Part shown: piece after piece, positions 8,956-18,518 of the stretch | Numbering within the stretch: the first letter of the stretch is position 1 | How the letters are laid out: every line of letters begins with the position of its first letter | The notes under the pieces: model-generated | The model's input: only the letters and a program-made list of their open reading frames with translations | Told to the model about the DNA's origin: nothing | Databases searched by the model: none | Made by a program: the position numbers and the translations under genes | Assembly (NCBI RefSeq): GCF_000222605.1 | Contig: NZ_AFWF01000218.1 | Location: 1-35,305, forward strand | DNA: 35,305 bases | Source: Vibrio ichthyoenteri ATCC 700023 | Lineage (GTDB): Bacteria > Pseudomonadota > Gammaproteobacteria > Enterobacterales > Vibrionaceae | Direction of reading: 5' to 3'

Positions 8956-10788
8956 ATGGCTACTACACAGATTGATAAATTGAGAAATATCGCGATCATC
9001 GCGCACGTTGACCACGGTAAAACAACACTGGTTGATAAACTGCTACAGCAATCAGGTACCTTGGAGTCTCGTGGCGAAGCTGAAGAGCGTGTCATGGACT
9101 CGAACGACATCGAAAAAGAACGTGGTATTACCATTCTTGCTAAGAACACAGCAATTAACTGGAACGACTACCGCATCAACATCGTAGATACTCCGGGACA
9201 CGCGGACTTCGGTGGTGAAGTTGAGCGTATCATGTCAATGGTTGACTCTGTATTGCTTATCGTAGACGCAGTTGATGGCCCAATGCCTCAAACTCGTTTC
9301 GTAACGCAAAAAGCATTTGCTCACGGTCTTAAGCCAATCGTTGTAATCAACAAGATTGACCGTCCAGGCGCACGTCCTGAGTGGGTAATGGACCAAGTGT
9401 TCGACCTATTCGACAACCTAGGTGCAACTGACGAACAGCTAGACTTCCAAGTTGTTTACGCATCAGCACTTAACGGCTGGGCAACGCTTGAAGAAGGCGA
9501 AACTGGCGAGAACATGGAACCATTGTTCCAAGCAGTAGTTGACACTGTTGACGCGCCAAACGTTGACCTTGATGGTCCACTACAGATGCAAATCTCTCAG
9601 CTAGATTACAGCTCATACGTAGGTGTTATCGGTGTTGCTCGTGTTACTCGTGGTAGCGTTCGTGCAAACCAACAAGTAACTATCGTTAGCGCTGATGGCA
9701 GCAAACGTAACGGCAAAGTTGGCACAGTAATGGGCTACCTTGGTCTTAACCGTCACGAGATCGAGCAAGCTAACGCTGGCGACATCATCGCAATCACAGG
9801 TCTTGGTGAGCTGAAAATTTCAGACACGATCTGTGACCAAAACGCGGTTGAAGCAATGACTCCGCTTTCTGTTGATGAACCAACAGTAACGATGACATTC
9901 CAAGTAAACACTTCTCCGTTCGCGGGTAAAGAAGGTAAGTTCGTAACGTCACGTAACATTCTTGAGCGTCTGCAAAAAGAACTAGTACACAACGTTGCAC
10001 TACGTGTTGAAGAAACTGACAACCCAGACCGTTTCCGCGTATCAGGCCGTGGTGAGCTTCACCTATCTATCCTGATCGAAAACATGCGTCGTGAAGGTTT
10101 CGAGCTAGCAGTATCTCGTCCAGAAGTAATCATCAAGAAAGATGAGAACGGCGATCTGTCTGAACCATTTGAAGTGGTAACGATTGATGTTATGGAAGAG
10201 CATCAAGGCGGCATCATGGAAAAAATCGGTCTACGTAAAGGTGAGCTAACTGATATGGCTCCAGATGGTAAAGGCCGTGTTCGCATGGACTTTATGATGC
10301 CTTCTCGTGGTCTAATCGGTTTCCAAACTGAATTCATGACGCTAACTTCTGGTTCTGGTCTTCTTTACCATACGTTTGATCACTACGGTCCACACAAAGG
10401 TGGCGTAATCGGTATGCGTAACAACGGCGTACTAATTTCAAACGCAACAGGTAAAGCACTGACTTACGCACTGTTCAACCTACAAGATCGTGGTCGTCTA
10501 TTTACTGAGCACGCTGACGAAGTATACGAAGGTCAAGTTATCGGTATCCACAACCGTTCAAACGACCTGACTGTAAACTGTCTAAAAGGTAAGCAGCTAA
10601 CCAACGTTCGTGCATCTGGTACAGATGAAGCGCAAGTTCTTTCTCCAGCAATCAAGTACACGCTAGAGCAAGCTCTTGAGTTCATCGATGAAGATGAACT
10701 AGTAGAAGTAACACCTGAAAGCATCCGTATTCGTAAACGTCACCTGACTGAAAACGATCGTAAACGCGCAGGTCGTGCACCAAAATAA
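8956..10788 (+). CDS. typA: Ribosome-associated GTPase TypA/BipA
   Basis: Translational GTPase of the EF-G/LepA family that binds the 70S ribosome and is needed for 50S assembly and growth under cold or stress. It is 610 residues; E. coli BipA has 607. The G domain shows G1 AHVDHGKT (16-23), the RGITI switch motif, DTPGHADF and NKIDR. Domain II (beta barrel), the EF-G-like domain III/V region ([19 protein letters not shown]) and the BipA-specific C-terminal domain ([15 protein letters not shown] ... [25 protein letters not shown]) follow. It is divergent from glnA, as in E. coli. Codon use is strongly biased, as expected of a highly expressed gene. A terminator follows the stop. Confidence 0.98.
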   Translation: MATTQIDKLRNIAIIAHVDHGKTTLVDKLLQQSGTLESRGEAEERVMDSNDIEKERGITILAKNTAINWNDYRINIVDTPGHADFGGEVERIMSMVDSVLLIVDAVDGPMPQTRFVTQKAFAHGLKPIVVINKIDRPGARPEWVMDQVFDLFDNLGATDEQLDFQVVYASALNGWATLEEGETGENMEPLFQAVVDTVDAPNVDLDGPLQMQISQLDYSSYVGVIGVARVTRGSVRANQQVTIVSADGSKRNGKVGTVMGYLGLNRHEIEQANAGDIIAITGLGELKISDTICDQNAVEAMTPLSVDEPTVTMTFQVNTSPFAGKEGKFVTSRNILERLQKELVHNVALRVEETDNPDRFRVSGRGELHLSILIENMRREGFELAVSRPEVIIKKDENGDLSEPFEVVTIDVMEEHQGGIMEKIGLRKGELTDMAPDGKGRVRMDFMMPSRGLIGFQTEFMTLTSGSGLLYHTFDHYGPHKGGVIGMRNNGVLISNATGKALTYALFNLQDRGRLFTEHADEVYEGQVIGIHNRSNDLTVNCLKGKQLTNVRASGTDEAQVLSPAIKYTLEQALEFIDEDELVEVTPESIRIRKRHLTENDRKRAGRAPK

Positions 10789-10810
10789 TTAGTCGCTAGT
10801 CGATTAAATC

Positions 10811-10840
10811 AAAGGCTCTGATAATATCAGGGCCTTTTTT
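10811..10840 (+). terminator. Rho-independent terminator of typA
   Basis: AAGGCTCTGAT (10812-10822) pairs with ATCAGGGCCTT (10826-10836, one T-G wobble) around a 3-base loop and runs into a T6 tract (10835-10840). Confidence 0.92.
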
Positions 10841-10923
10841 ATAGCTGTCATATTGCAAGCGAAAGTACGCTTTGGCTCGCGACAGCAGCCAGATTACTTT
10901 GGTCTTAAAATTCAGGAATCGAT

Positions 10924-11463
10924 ATGTTACCGATCATTATTACCGGTGGTCCAGGCGCAGGGAAAACCAGTTTGATTAATGCATTGGCTGATAAGGGCTA
11001 TGCAACGTTTGAGGAAGTGTCACGTACCTTGATTGAGCAGCAAGCTCAATTGGAGAAGGGTATCTTACCTTGGCATGATTTACCGGGTTTTGCAGCTTTG
11101 TGCTTAGCGAGTATGAGTGAGCAAAAACAGCAAGCGTCTTCGCACCGTGTGGCGTTTTTAGATCGCGCTATTCCTGATATTTGCGGTTATTTAGCGCAAG
11201 CTGAGTTAGAGATTGATGCACGTTACCTTCAGGCGAGTGCGGGCTATCATGCGCAGGTTTTTTTCTGTCGTCCACACCAAGCGATTTATGTGCAAGATGA
11301 GGTACGCCCTTATCCATTTGATGGGGCATTAGCCATTCATGATTCACTGGTGGCGATATATCAGCAACTGGGCTATCAGGTAGTGGAAGTGCCTTGGGGT
11401 TCGTTGGATGATCGAGTGACGTTCATCGAGAGCGCACTGGCGCTCCCGAGTGTTACTGAATAG
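10924..11463 (+). CDS. AAA_28-type P-loop ATPase
   Basis: A 179-residue cytoplasmic protein with a Walker A motif near the N-terminus (ITGGPGAGKTS, about 6-16) and a LDRAIPD segment near residue 80 that may be the Walker B-like motif. The layout resembles the AAA_28 family (NadR-kinase-like small ATPases), whose members are mostly uncharacterised. The motif VRPYPFDGA after the core may be part of the lid. The start has CAGGAAT upstream. The gene is single on the plus strand. Its stop is 3 bases from the stop of the convergent DUF2959 gene, with no terminator hairpin visible between them. Substrate and function are unknown; kinase activity is possible but unsupported. Confidence 0.82.
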   Translation: MLPIIITGGPGAGKTSLINALADKGYATFEEVSRTLIEQQAQLEKGILPWHDLPGFAALCLASMSEQKQQASSHRVAFLDRAIPDICGYLAQAELEIDARYLQASAGYHAQVFFCRPHQAIYVQDEVRPYPFDGALAIHDSLVAIYQQLGYQVVEVPWGSLDDRVTFIESALALPSVTE

Positions 11464-11466
11464 CGC

Positions 11467-12108
11467 TTATTTCGCTTGTAGCTTATTGAGGAACTTATCG
11501 GATTCAGTGATCGCTTGGTTCATTTGTTGAATCGCTTGCTCAATTTCTTTTTCTAGGCTGACAAACTCACCTTGCAGGGAACCAATCGCGCTGGCATTAA
11601 GGTTATGCTTTAAGAATAAAGTATTGTCGCGCAGTGCGTTGAGTACCGGTGTCATGCGCTGCTCAGCACGTTGCATGGCTTTAATCATGGTATTGTAAGA
11701 GGTACGAGTCTCTCGCAGCTTTTGTTCGCTAGAACGACGTAGAGAGGCATTGGTGTAAAGGTCGAGCTCTTGTTCCCACTCACTAAATAGCGCCGCTGAG
11801 ACATCTTCTATTGCCGCAATTCGATCACTTACTTCTTGCGCGGCGTCTTCACTGGCTTCATATTTATCATTGATTTGGTTGTAAACGGTTTCAAGTTCAC
11901 CACCATCAAAATTGGTGAGTGCTGACAGCGCCTCAAGTGCACTGGTAAACTCTTGCTGTGCATCTTGTTGCGAAACTTTAGCATCTTCAACACGATCAAC
12001 CATGATATCGCGTTTATGTACGCCAACTTGTTCCATCGCAGCGTAGTAGGTGGATTGGCACCCCGTGAGGGTTGTAATGGCAATCAGCAAGGCAATGAGA
12101 TAAGGCAT
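11467..12108 (-). CDS. DUF2959 family lipoprotein
   Basis: A 213-residue predicted lipoprotein. The signal peptide MPYLIALLIAITTLTGC ends in an LTGC lipobox, with C17 the lipidated residue. S at +2 predicts outer-membrane sorting by the Lol rule. The mature region is rich in charged and Gln residues and is predicted to be mostly helical coiled coil, with repeated heptad-like segments (e.g. TYNQINDKYEASEDAAQEVSDRIAAIED). It matches what I know of the DUF2959 family of Vibrionaceae and related bacteria, whose function is unknown. The open frame has 10 more codons upstream, but the signal peptide begins at 12108, where GGGACGC lies just upstream. Convergent with the ATPase gene, and divergent from yihY. 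Confidence 0.8.
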   Translation of the reverse strand: MPYLIALLIAITTLTGCQSTYYAAMEQVGVHKRDIMVDRVEDAKVSQQDAQQEFTSALEALSALTNFDGGELETVYNQINDKYEASEDAAQEVSDRIAAIEDVSAALFSEWEQELDLYTNASLRRSSEQKLRETRTSYNTMIKAMQRAEQRMTPVLNALRDNTLFLKHNLNASAIGSLQGEFVSLEKEIEQAIQQMNQAITESDKFLNKLQAK

Positions 12109-12170
12109 CGTAGCGTCCCTTTTAGCGATTAATAACAAATTTAGGCAATAACAGAATTAGGATGAATCAG

Positions 12171-13106
12171 ATGATAGGGAGATACAAGTTGAAAATGACC
12201 CCCTTCATTCAACAGTGTATTCAATTTGCGCGTTACCTCCTAGCGCGTATGTTGCACGATCGAATTAATGTCAATGCAGGCTATTTGGCTTACATTACTT
12301 TGCTGTCCATTGTGCCGATGTTGACGGTATTGCTTTCGGTACTCTCTTCGTTCTCGATCTTTGCTGATGTTGGCACCACGATTCAAGATTTTGTCATCAC
12401 CCACTTTGTGCCGACAGCGGGCGATGTGGTCAAAAATGCCTTGCTGGAATTTATCAGCAATACCGGCAAGATGACTGCAGTGGGTGGTGCATTCCTATTT
12501 GTCGCAGCAATCATGCTTATTTCCAATATCGACAACAATCTTAACTATATTTGGCGAGTAGATAAGAAACGCCGTGTTGTCTTTTCGTTTTCGATGTACT
12601 GGATGTTCCTTACCTTAGGTCCGATTTTGGTTGGTGCCAGCATTGCGGTGAGCTCTTATGTCACTTCACTACGTGTTTTAGATAGTCATGTGCTGTCGAC
12701 CGCTTATGATGAATTCTTACGCTGGCTGCCATTGATTCTGTCCTTCCTGGCTTTTGTTGGTCTGTACATGGTGGTACCGAACAAAAAAGTGAAACTTTCC
12801 CATGCAATGATTGGTGCATTGGTTGCCGCGTTGCTGTTTGAATTGAGTAAGAAAGGTTTCGCCGCCTACATCACTCAATTTCCGTCCTACCAAGTCATTT
12901 ATGGCGCATTAGCGGCGATCCCAATTCTGTTTATCTGGGTCTATTTATGTTGGCTGATAGTGCTGGTGGGGGCGGAAGTCACGGCGGCATTGGGTGAGCA
13001 GGAACAGTGGAGTGACGAGATAAGCGTGGTACACTCGAGCGGAAAATACCTAAGTAGTAAACAAGAAGGAAGTCAGAGTGATAGCTCTAATTCAACGAGT
13101 GAGTGA
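12171..13106 (+). CDS. yihY: YihY/BrkB family inner-membrane protein (UPF0761)
   Basis: Six-span inner-membrane protein of the YihY/BrkB family, whose transport function is not settled. About 311 residues. Family hallmarks include [97 protein letters not shown] and [13 protein letters not shown]. Two nearby ATGs are candidates. The first (12162) sits immediately after AGG with no room for a ribosome site, whereas 12171 has AGGA eight bases upstream and gives an N-terminus of E. coli-like length. The gene overlaps dtd by 29 bases, and the order yihY-dtd-yiiD is the same as in E. coli, so they are probably one operon. The tail after about residue 285 is Ser/Gln-rich and less conserved. Confidence 0.9.
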   Translation: MIGRYKLKMTPFIQQCIQFARYLLARMLHDRINVNAGYLAYITLLSIVPMLTVLLSVLSSFSIFADVGTTIQDFVITHFVPTAGDVVKNALLEFISNTGKMTAVGGAFLFVAAIMLISNIDNNLNYIWRVDKKRRVVFSFSMYWMFLTLGPILVGASIAVSSYVTSLRVLDSHVLSTAYDEFLRWLPLILSFLAFVGLYMVVPNKKVKLSHAMIGALVAALLFELSKKGFAAYITQFPSYQVIYGALAAIPILFIWVYLCWLIVLVGAEVTAALGEQEQWSDEISVVHSSGKYLSSKQEGSQSDSSNSTSE

Positions 13107-13512
13107 AGCAACGGTGCGTGTTGATGGCGACGTTGTGGGTGAAATTGAACAAGGGTTATTAGTGTTGCTTGGCGTCGAGAAAGACGATGATGAAGCCAAA
13201 GCAAAGCGTTTGATGGAGCGTGTCACCACTTACCGCGTATTTGGCGATGAAGAAGGCAAGATGAACCTCAACGTTAAACAAGTGGAAGGTAAAGTGCTGG
13301 TGGTTTCTCAGTTTACTCTGCCAGCTGACACCAATAAAGGCACTCGTGCTGGTTTTTCTCGTGGTGCACATCCAGTTGATGCTGAGCGCTTATATGACTA
13401 CTTTGCCGATCAGTGTGCCACTGTTTTGCCAACGGAACGTGGTCGCTTCGCCGCGGATATGAAAGTCTCTTTGGTCAATGATGGCCCAGTAACATTTTGG
13501 CTCCAGGTATAG
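13078..13512 (+). CDS. dtd: D-aminoacyl-tRNA deacylase
   Basis: Proofreading enzyme that hydrolyses D-aminoacyl-tRNAs (D-Tyr, D-Asp and others) and mischarged Gly-tRNA(Ala), so that D-amino acids are not built into protein. It is a cytoplasmic homodimer. It is 144 residues; E. coli Dtd has 145. Key motifs are present: [17 protein letters not shown] (catalytic Thr in SQFTL) and the substrate-selecting [11 protein letters not shown] near the C-terminus, the Gly-cisPro region. The start is GTG at 13078, with AAGGAAG upstream inside the yihY coding sequence. The 29-base overlap with yihY implies translational coupling. Confidence 0.97.
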   Translation: MIALIQRVSEATVRVDGDVVGEIEQGLLVLLGVEKDDDEAKAKRLMERVTTYRVFGDEEGKMNLNVKQVEGKVLVVSQFTLPADTNKGTRAGFSRGAHPVDAERLYDYFADQCATVLPTERGRFAADMKVSLVNDGPVTFWLQV

Positions 13513-13620
13513 TTCAGGTCTTTGGATCGAACTTTATTCAATAAACAGCCGTAAAAGCGCAAGATAAGCACTTAAATGGCCAGCTCACCGGAGTGTGGGC
13601 AGCAATGAAAAAGGAATTTT

Positions 13621-14550
13621 ATGTTTAAGCTGATTACGCCAAATACTGACAATCAACTTAAAAAGTATTACCACTTTCGCTGGCAAATGCTGCGGGAGCC
13701 TTGGCGTATGCCGGCGGGCTCTGAGCGTGATGAATTTGATGCGATGAGTCATCATCGCATGATTGTTGATGGACGAGGCCGTCCAATGGCGATTGGTCGC
13801 TTATATGTGACCCCTGATCACGAAGGGCAGATCCGTTATATGGCGGTGAAAAGTAATCGCCGTAATAAAGGGATGGGCTCGTTGTTGCTGGTGGCGCTGG
13901 AATCGCTTGCTCGTCAAGATGGCGTAAAGCGCTTGGTGTGTAATGCGCGTGAAGAGGCAATTGATTTTTATGAGCGCAATGGCTTTGAACGCCGTGGCGA
14001 CCTTTCTGATGAGCGTGGCCCCACGCGTCACTTGCAAATGGTTAAGCCATTAGCGCCGATGGCGAATGTGCTACGTAAGCCAGAGTGGTGTGCCGATCTG
14101 CAAGAGCGTTGGGCGCATCATATTCCGATCAGCGATAAAATGGGCATTAAGATCAACCAATACACGGGTTATCAGTTTGAATGCAGTGCGCAGCTTAATC
14201 CCAATCTTAATCCCCACAATACCCTTTTTGCTGGCTCTGCCTTTACGCTCGCAACCCTCACAGGGTGGGGCATGGCGTGGCTATTGTTAAAAGAACGTGG
14301 TTTGCACGGTGATATTGTGTTGGCCGATAGTCGGATTCGTTATCGCCATCCGGTGGAGCAAAACCCCGTCGCACAAACCTCATTAGATGGCATCAGTGGT
14401 GATTTAGATCGCCTCGCCAGTGGCCGCAAAGCACGCATCGTGATCCATGTGACGATTTACAGCGGCAAAACGGCGGCGGTTGATTTCATCGGCACCTATA
14501 TGCTGCTACCAAACTACAAATCTATGCTGGATTCAAGATTGGATGTTTGA
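13621..14550 (+). CDS. yiiD: GNAT acetyltransferase/thioesterase fusion, YiiD family
   Basis: A 309-residue two-domain protein. The N-terminal GNAT domain (about 1-145) has the acetyl-CoA-binding segment VKSNRRNKGMGSLLLVALE and a downstream EAIDFYERNGFERRGD. The C-terminal domain (about 160-305) is a hotdog-like thioesterase type (PHNTLFAGSAFTLATLTGWGMAWLLLKER; VLADSRIRYRHPVEQNP). E. coli YiiD (FabY) has the same order and has been linked to fatty acid initiation; here the exact substrate is an inference. It follows dtd after 108 bases. The 3' end overlaps the convergent AsmA-like gene by 37 bases, with no terminator visible, so the two transcripts would be complementary. Confidence 0.9.
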   Translation: MFKLITPNTDNQLKKYYHFRWQMLREPWRMPAGSERDEFDAMSHHRMIVDGRGRPMAIGRLYVTPDHEGQIRYMAVKSNRRNKGMGSLLLVALESLARQDGVKRLVCNAREEAIDFYERNGFERRGDLSDERGPTRHLQMVKPLAPMANVLRKPEWCADLQERWAHHIPISDKMGIKINQYTGYQFECSAQLNPNLNPHNTLFAGSAFTLATLTGWGMAWLLLKERGLHGDIVLADSRIRYRHPVEQNPVAQTSLDGISGDLDRLASGRKARIVIHVTIYSGKTAAVDFIGTYMLLPNYKSMLDSRLDV

Positions 14551-16442
14551 GCGCTTTCTGTCTCTTCAATAGGGCAAGTATTTAGCAACTGATAGATGTT
14601 CGCGGCGACATCCCATTGCAACCTTTGGCATTCACTGTTGTATTGCAGTAACAAGGTTGCTAGCGAAGGCTGAGTGAGGTCGATATTGCCCGCAGCTTGC
14701 ATGCCTTGCTTTAACGTTGGTGATTGGATGGTGATGCGGCCACGATCAGCGTCGATGGATAGATTATCGAGCTCAAAGTTCTGTTCAAGCTGACTCTGCT
14801 TGCCATGTTGACCAATGGTGATGTAACCCTGACGTAATGCTGCTGAAACCTTGCCACTCAGTGAGTGTGCCAGCATTGAGTAGTCACCGGCTAAGCCGGA
14901 TAACTCAGCGTGCACTTCAGCCAGTGCGTTGATATGAATAGGCTGCTTGTTAGTTGCGACGTTACTCTCTAGAGGTAGGCCATCCATAGTGATATTGAGC
15001 TGCCAAGGAGCGCTGAGTTTGCTTCTATCCCAGAAACCTTCGGCTTCAATATAACCCTGATCCAGTGGTACAAATAATCGCGTCAGATGCCACTTTTTCT
15101 GTTCGGCATTCATTTCTATTGCGGCTTGGGTGGTGAGGTGTTTGTCAATACTGGCGCTATTGGCGCTGGCGATCAGATTGCCTTGCCAAAATCCCAATTC
15201 ACCTTGCTGTTTGAGCACTAAATCCGTCGCGTCGATATTGAGACCAGAGATCTGCCAAAATGGCTTTTGGTTGAGTTGGATAATTTGCAAGTTATTGACG
15301 TCGAGTTTATCAATCGTCAGATTTTGTATCGATTGGCTCCAATGCCAAGCGTTGATCAGATCGTACTGGGCCTCTTCTAACCATTTTACCCCAGATAGCG
15401 ATAATTGCTTAAGGTGCATAGACCCAGGGGTAAACACGCCCTGTAACTGTAAGCGGCCTTGATGCCAGTCACTATCCAGTTCCGCCACTTCGATTTGGTT
15501 GGGCGAAAAATTGAACGTTGCTCTTGGCTCGACCCATTGTTGATTCTGATAGTTAATCGAATCAGCATCAAAAGAAAGGTAGCCGTTGTCTTGCTGCCAA
15601 AGCGACTGACTGGGTGTGATTTTTTCTGCTGATAGATCGAGATTCACCACACGCACGCCTTGATAGGTGAGATTACTCTTCAATATATCGAGGCTATTAA
15701 TATCGCGTATCCAACCGGTTTTATCTAACTGCTGCAACCATGTATCAATGGGTTGGCTGTCATCCAGATTCAGCTTATCGATGGTGACGTTAATCAGCGA
15801 CCATCCTTGCGGATATTGTTCTGCTTGACCGGAAATTTGCGCGCCATTCCAGCTAAATGAAGCGCCATACACGGTGCTATTTTCAGCTTGATAGCGGGCG
15901 TCAATGAGCAAGTTATCTAAAGCGTGGCCATCCACATAAAGTTGTTCAGCGGAAAACTGCATATCACCATACGGCAACACTTGCTGTTCATCTTGCCAAG
16001 TTGGTTGGTCAATTTGCAGATTTACTCCTCGCGCCGACCAATCAGTCGCAACCAGTTCGCTTTGTTTAAAGGCAAGCTGCGTTATCTCAAATTGGCGTAG
16101 CACCGTCCATGCTGGCTGAGATAGGTTGAGATTCGCTTGCTCAATCACGATGGCATCAAAGCGCCATACTTGTCTGTTTGGCAATGACGGGTGGAGCCAT
16201 AATTCTACTTTGGGTAAATAGAGTGGCGTATCGTCACCAATGGTGAGGCCATGTAAAGTGAGCTGCAAAGGGGGAGTAAATTCGGCTTGTTCAACCTGCA
16301 TCGGTTGTGAAGAGATCTGGGCTAAGGCCTCATTGACCACTTGAGTGGCATACTGACTGCGCATCACGGCATAAAAAGCGGCAATGAAAAGACAAATAAG
16401 AAGCAGCACAGCAAGCAACAGGTAGCTAAGTCGTTTTTTCAC
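14514..16442 (-). CDS. AsmA-like envelope protein
   Basis: A large predicted inner-membrane anchored protein (about 642 residues from the GTG at 16442). A TM helix close to the N-terminus (about 4-28, SYLLLAVLLLICLFIAAFYAV) is followed by a long beta-rich periplasmic region with repeated L/W-rich strands. This is typical of the AsmA/AsmA_2 family, tubular lipid-transfer-like envelope proteins. Its specific role here is unknown. A longer open frame begins at 16505 with TTG, but that start lies in the T-tract of the pckA terminator, so 16442 (MKKRLSYLLL...) is preferred with moderate confidence. The stop lies inside the yiiD 3' end. It is probably transcribed after the pckA terminator by read-through, or from its own promoter, which I cannot locate. 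Confidence 0.78.
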   Translation of the reverse strand: MKKRLSYLLLAVLLLICLFIAAFYAVMRSQYATQVVNEALAQISSQPMQVEQAEFTPPLQLTLHGLTIGDDTPLYLPKVELWLHPSLPNRQVWRFDAIVIEQANLNLSQPAWTVLRQFEITQLAFKQSELVATDWSARGVNLQIDQPTWQDEQQVLPYGDMQFSAEQLYVDGHALDNLLIDARYQAENSTVYGASFSWNGAQISGQAEQYPQGWSLINVTIDKLNLDDSQPIDTWLQQLDKTGWIRDINSLDILKSNLTYQGVRVVNLDLSAEKITPSQSLWQQDNGYLSFDADSINYQNQQWVEPRATFNFSPNQIEVAELDSDWHQGRLQLQGVFTPGSMHLKQLSLSGVKWLEEAQYDLINAWHWSQSIQNLTIDKLDVNNLQIIQLNQKPFWQISGLNIDATDLVLKQQGELGFWQGNLIASANSASIDKHLTTQAAIEMNAEQKKWHLTRLFVPLDQGYIEAEGFWDRSKLSAPWQLNITMDGLPLESNVATNKQPIHINALAEVHAELSGLAGDYSMLAHSLSGKVSAALRQGYITIGQHGKQSQLEQNFELDNLSIDADRGRITIQSPTLKQGMQAAGNIDLTQPSLATLLLQYNSECQRLQWDVAANIYQLLNTCPIEETESAQTSNLESSIDL

Positions 16443-16503
16443 AAGGCCCAATCCATAATGAGGGTGAGAGATGATTCTGTCGGCAAAGCGATTTATCTGC
16501 AAC

Positions 16504-16527
16504 AAAAAAGCCCCTCATTGAGGGGCT
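16504..16527 (-). terminator. Rho-independent terminator of pckA
   Basis: On the minus strand, AGCCCCTC-ATT-GAGGGGCT (arms 16520-16527 and 16509-16516) is followed by six T (16504-16509). It lies 26 bases past the pckA stop. Confidence 0.93.
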
Positions 16528-16553
16528 AATAGCGGATATTTAAGCAAACGTCA

Positions 16554-18182
16554 CTAATCTAGCTGTGGGCCAGCGGCAACGAGCGCTTTTCCTTCTGCAT
16601 TGTCAGTGTATTTATCAAAGTTGTTGATAAAGCGCTGCGCAAGATCGTGTGCTTTGCTTTCCCATTGTAGCGGGTCAACATAGGTATCACGCGGATCGAG
16701 GATCGCTGGATCAACACCTGGCAGAGACGTTGGTACTTCAAGATTGAAAATTGGAATATGAGTGGTTTTCGCATTTTCAATCGAACCATCCAAAATCGCA
16801 TCAATGATGCCACGCGTATCTTGGATAGAAATACGTTTACCAGAACCATTCCAACCTGTGTTTACTAGGTATGCTTCTGCTCCCGCCGCTTCCATACGTT
16901 TTACTAGCACTTCTGCATACTTGGTTGGGTGAAGCGTTAGGAACGCAGCACCAAAACAGGCTGAGAATGTTGGCGTTGGCTCTGTAATGCCACGCTCAGT
17001 ACCCGCTAGCTTGGCAGTAAAGCCAGATAGGAAGTGGTATTTGGTTTGCTCTGGTGTCAATTTAGATACTGGAGGTAGCACCCCAAATGCATCAGCAGAT
17101 AGGAAGATCACCTTGTTTGCGTGACCACCTTTCGACACTGGTTTAACGATGTTGTCGATATGATGAATTGGGTAAGAAACACGAGTGTTTTCTGTTTTTG
17201 AACCATCATCAAAGTTGATTGAGCCATCGCCACGTACGGTGACGTTTTCTAGTAGTGCATCACGACGAATCGCGTTGTAGATATCAGGCTCTGCTTCTTT
17301 CGATAGTTTAATGGTTTTCGCGTAACAGCCGCCTTCAAAGTTGAACACGCCGTCATCATCCCAACCATGCTCATCATCACCAATAAGAGCGCGTTTAGGA
17401 TCGGTCGATAGGGTGGTTTTACCCGTACCAGATAGACCAAAGAAGACTGCGACGTCACCAGCTTCACCCATGTTGGCACTACAGTGCATTGAAGCGATAT
17501 CTTTCAATGGTAAGAAGTAGTTCATCATGGCGAACATGCCTTTCTTCATTTCGCCGCCGTACCAAGTACCACCGATCAGCTGAGTGCGCTCAGTTAGGTT
17601 AAATACGGTGAAGTTTTCTGAATTCAAGCCGTGCTCTTCCCATTTCTGGTTGGTGCACTTCGCGCCATTCATCACCACAAAATCCGGTTCAAACGATGCT
17701 AATTCTTCTTCTGTTGGACGCAAGAACATGTTTTTAACAAAGTGCGCTTGCCACGCGACTTCAGTAATGACACGAATGCTCAGACGCGTATCTGGGTTTG
17801 CACCACAGTAACCATCAATCACAAACAAGCGCTTACCTGATAGCTGGTTGGTCACCAACTGCTTAAGGTCATTCCAAACGGCTTGGTTGATCGGTTTGTT
17901 GTCGTTTTTAACCGCGTCTGACGTCCACCACATATGTTCCTCAGTAGTGGCATCTTTAACGATATATTTATCTTTTGGGGAGCGACCGGTGAAAATACCA
18001 GTATCGACAGCGACGGCGCCAAGTTCAGTGACTACTCCACGTTCGTAGCCTTCGAGATCAGCACGCGTTTCTTCTTCGAACAACAATTCGTAACTTGGGT
18101 TGCGTACAACCTCTTTTACGTCATGAAGCCCATGCTTGGTTAAATCAATTATTGCAGCCTTTGTATGTTCCATAACGGTCAT
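16554..18182 (-). CDS. pckA: Phosphoenolpyruvate carboxykinase (ATP)
   Basis: Converts oxaloacetate and ATP to phosphoenolpyruvate, CO2 and ADP; this is the committed step of gluconeogenesis in the cytoplasm. It is 542 residues; E. coli PckA has 540. Signature elements include the oxaloacetate-binding [23 protein letters not shown], the P-loop [15 protein letters not shown], and [24 protein letters not shown] with metal ligands. A further conserved segment is [20 protein letters not shown]. The start at 18182 is chosen because AAGGAGCACCT lies just upstream. It is transcribed alone on the minus strand with its own terminator. A likely catabolite- or oxygen-control site lies upstream (see 18365). 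Confidence 0.98.
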   Translation of the reverse strand: MTVMEHTKAAIIDLTKHGLHDVKEVVRNPSYELLFEEETRADLEGYERGVVTELGAVAVDTGIFTGRSPKDKYIVKDATTEEHMWWTSDAVKNDNKPINQAVWNDLKQLVTNQLSGKRLFVIDGYCGANPDTRLSIRVITEVAWQAHFVKNMFLRPTEEELASFEPDFVVMNGAKCTNQKWEEHGLNSENFTVFNLTERTQLIGGTWYGGEMKKGMFAMMNYFLPLKDIASMHCSANMGEAGDVAVFFGLSGTGKTTLSTDPKRALIGDDEHGWDDDGVFNFEGGCYAKTIKLSKEAEPDIYNAIRRDALLENVTVRGDGSINFDDGSKTENTRVSYPIHHIDNIVKPVSKGGHANKVIFLSADAFGVLPPVSKLTPEQTKYHFLSGFTAKLAGTERGITEPTPTFSACFGAAFLTLHPTKYAEVLVKRMEAAGAEAYLVNTGWNGSGKRISIQDTRGIIDAILDGSIENAKTTHIPIFNLEVPTSLPGVDPAILDPRDTYVDPLQWESKAHDLAQRFINNFDKYTDNAEGKALVAAGPQLD

Positions 18183-18320
18183 AGGTGCTCCTTGTGGGAA
18201 GTTTTTTGTAGGGATTTTGTAATAATGTTTTATTTTTATCTGTTACCCATGCTAGCAACGAGGCCCGGATAAAACAGGGATGTAGCTCAAATATTAACCA
18301 TGATTTTCACGTGGTTTTAG

Positions 18321-18332
18321 GTGACTCGTCAC
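18321..18332. promoter_or_regulatory. 12-bp palindrome upstream of pckA
   Basis: GTGAC-TC-GTCAC is a perfect palindrome about 140 bases upstream of the pckA start. It looks like an operator for a dimeric regulator, but I cannot name one. It falls between the possible -10 region and the coding start, a position that would favour repression. Confidence 0.4.
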
Positions 18333-18364
18333 ATATTGGTAGTGATATATTATCGCGTAGGCAA

Positions 18365-18386
18365 AGGTTTGCGCTAGATCAAACGG
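18365..18386. promoter_or_regulatory. CRP/FNR-like dyad upstream of pckA
   Basis: The core TTTGCGCTAGATCAAA (18368-18383) has symmetric TTTG/CAAA outer arms and agrees with the CRP consensus at 13 of 22 positions by my hand alignment. It also carries one FNR half (ATCAA). pckA is a known catabolite-controlled gene in enterics, so CRP is plausible. Neither assignment is strong. Confidence 0.4.
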
Positions 18387-18457
18387 ATTAATAATGTACA
18401 GAAATTAAGTACAGCGTACGGTCATGTAAATGCCCGTTATTGCTGGATTTGGGTCAC

Positions 18458-18482
18458 AAAAAAAGCCAGCTTGATGCTGGCT
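18458..18482 (-). terminator. Rho-independent terminator of hslR-hslO
   Basis: On the minus strand, AGCCAGC (18476-18482 arm) pairs with GCTGGCT (18464-18470 arm) around ATCAA, followed by seven T. It lies 36 bases past the hslO stop. Confidence 0.9.
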
Positions 18483-18518
18483 TGTGCGGGATTTAACGTG
18501 CTTGTTAAGTTGTGCAAA

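Larger units (their letters stand above)
18183..18518. other. 336-bp pckA-hslO intergenic region
   Basis: It contains the hslO terminator (18458-18482), a perfect 12-bp palindrome GTGACTCGTCAC (18321-18332), and a CRP/FNR-like dyad at 18365-18386. An AT-rich GATAATATA-like string (minus strand, near 18344-18355) could be the pckA -10 region. No coding frame is visible. The stretch about 18400-18420 contains short GTAC-type palindromic bits that I cannot assign. Confidence 0.55.

Noticed and set aside
15130-15462. 110-codon plus-strand open frame inside the AsmA-like gene
   Set aside because: It is a shadow of the minus-strand gene; no ribosome site or family pattern.
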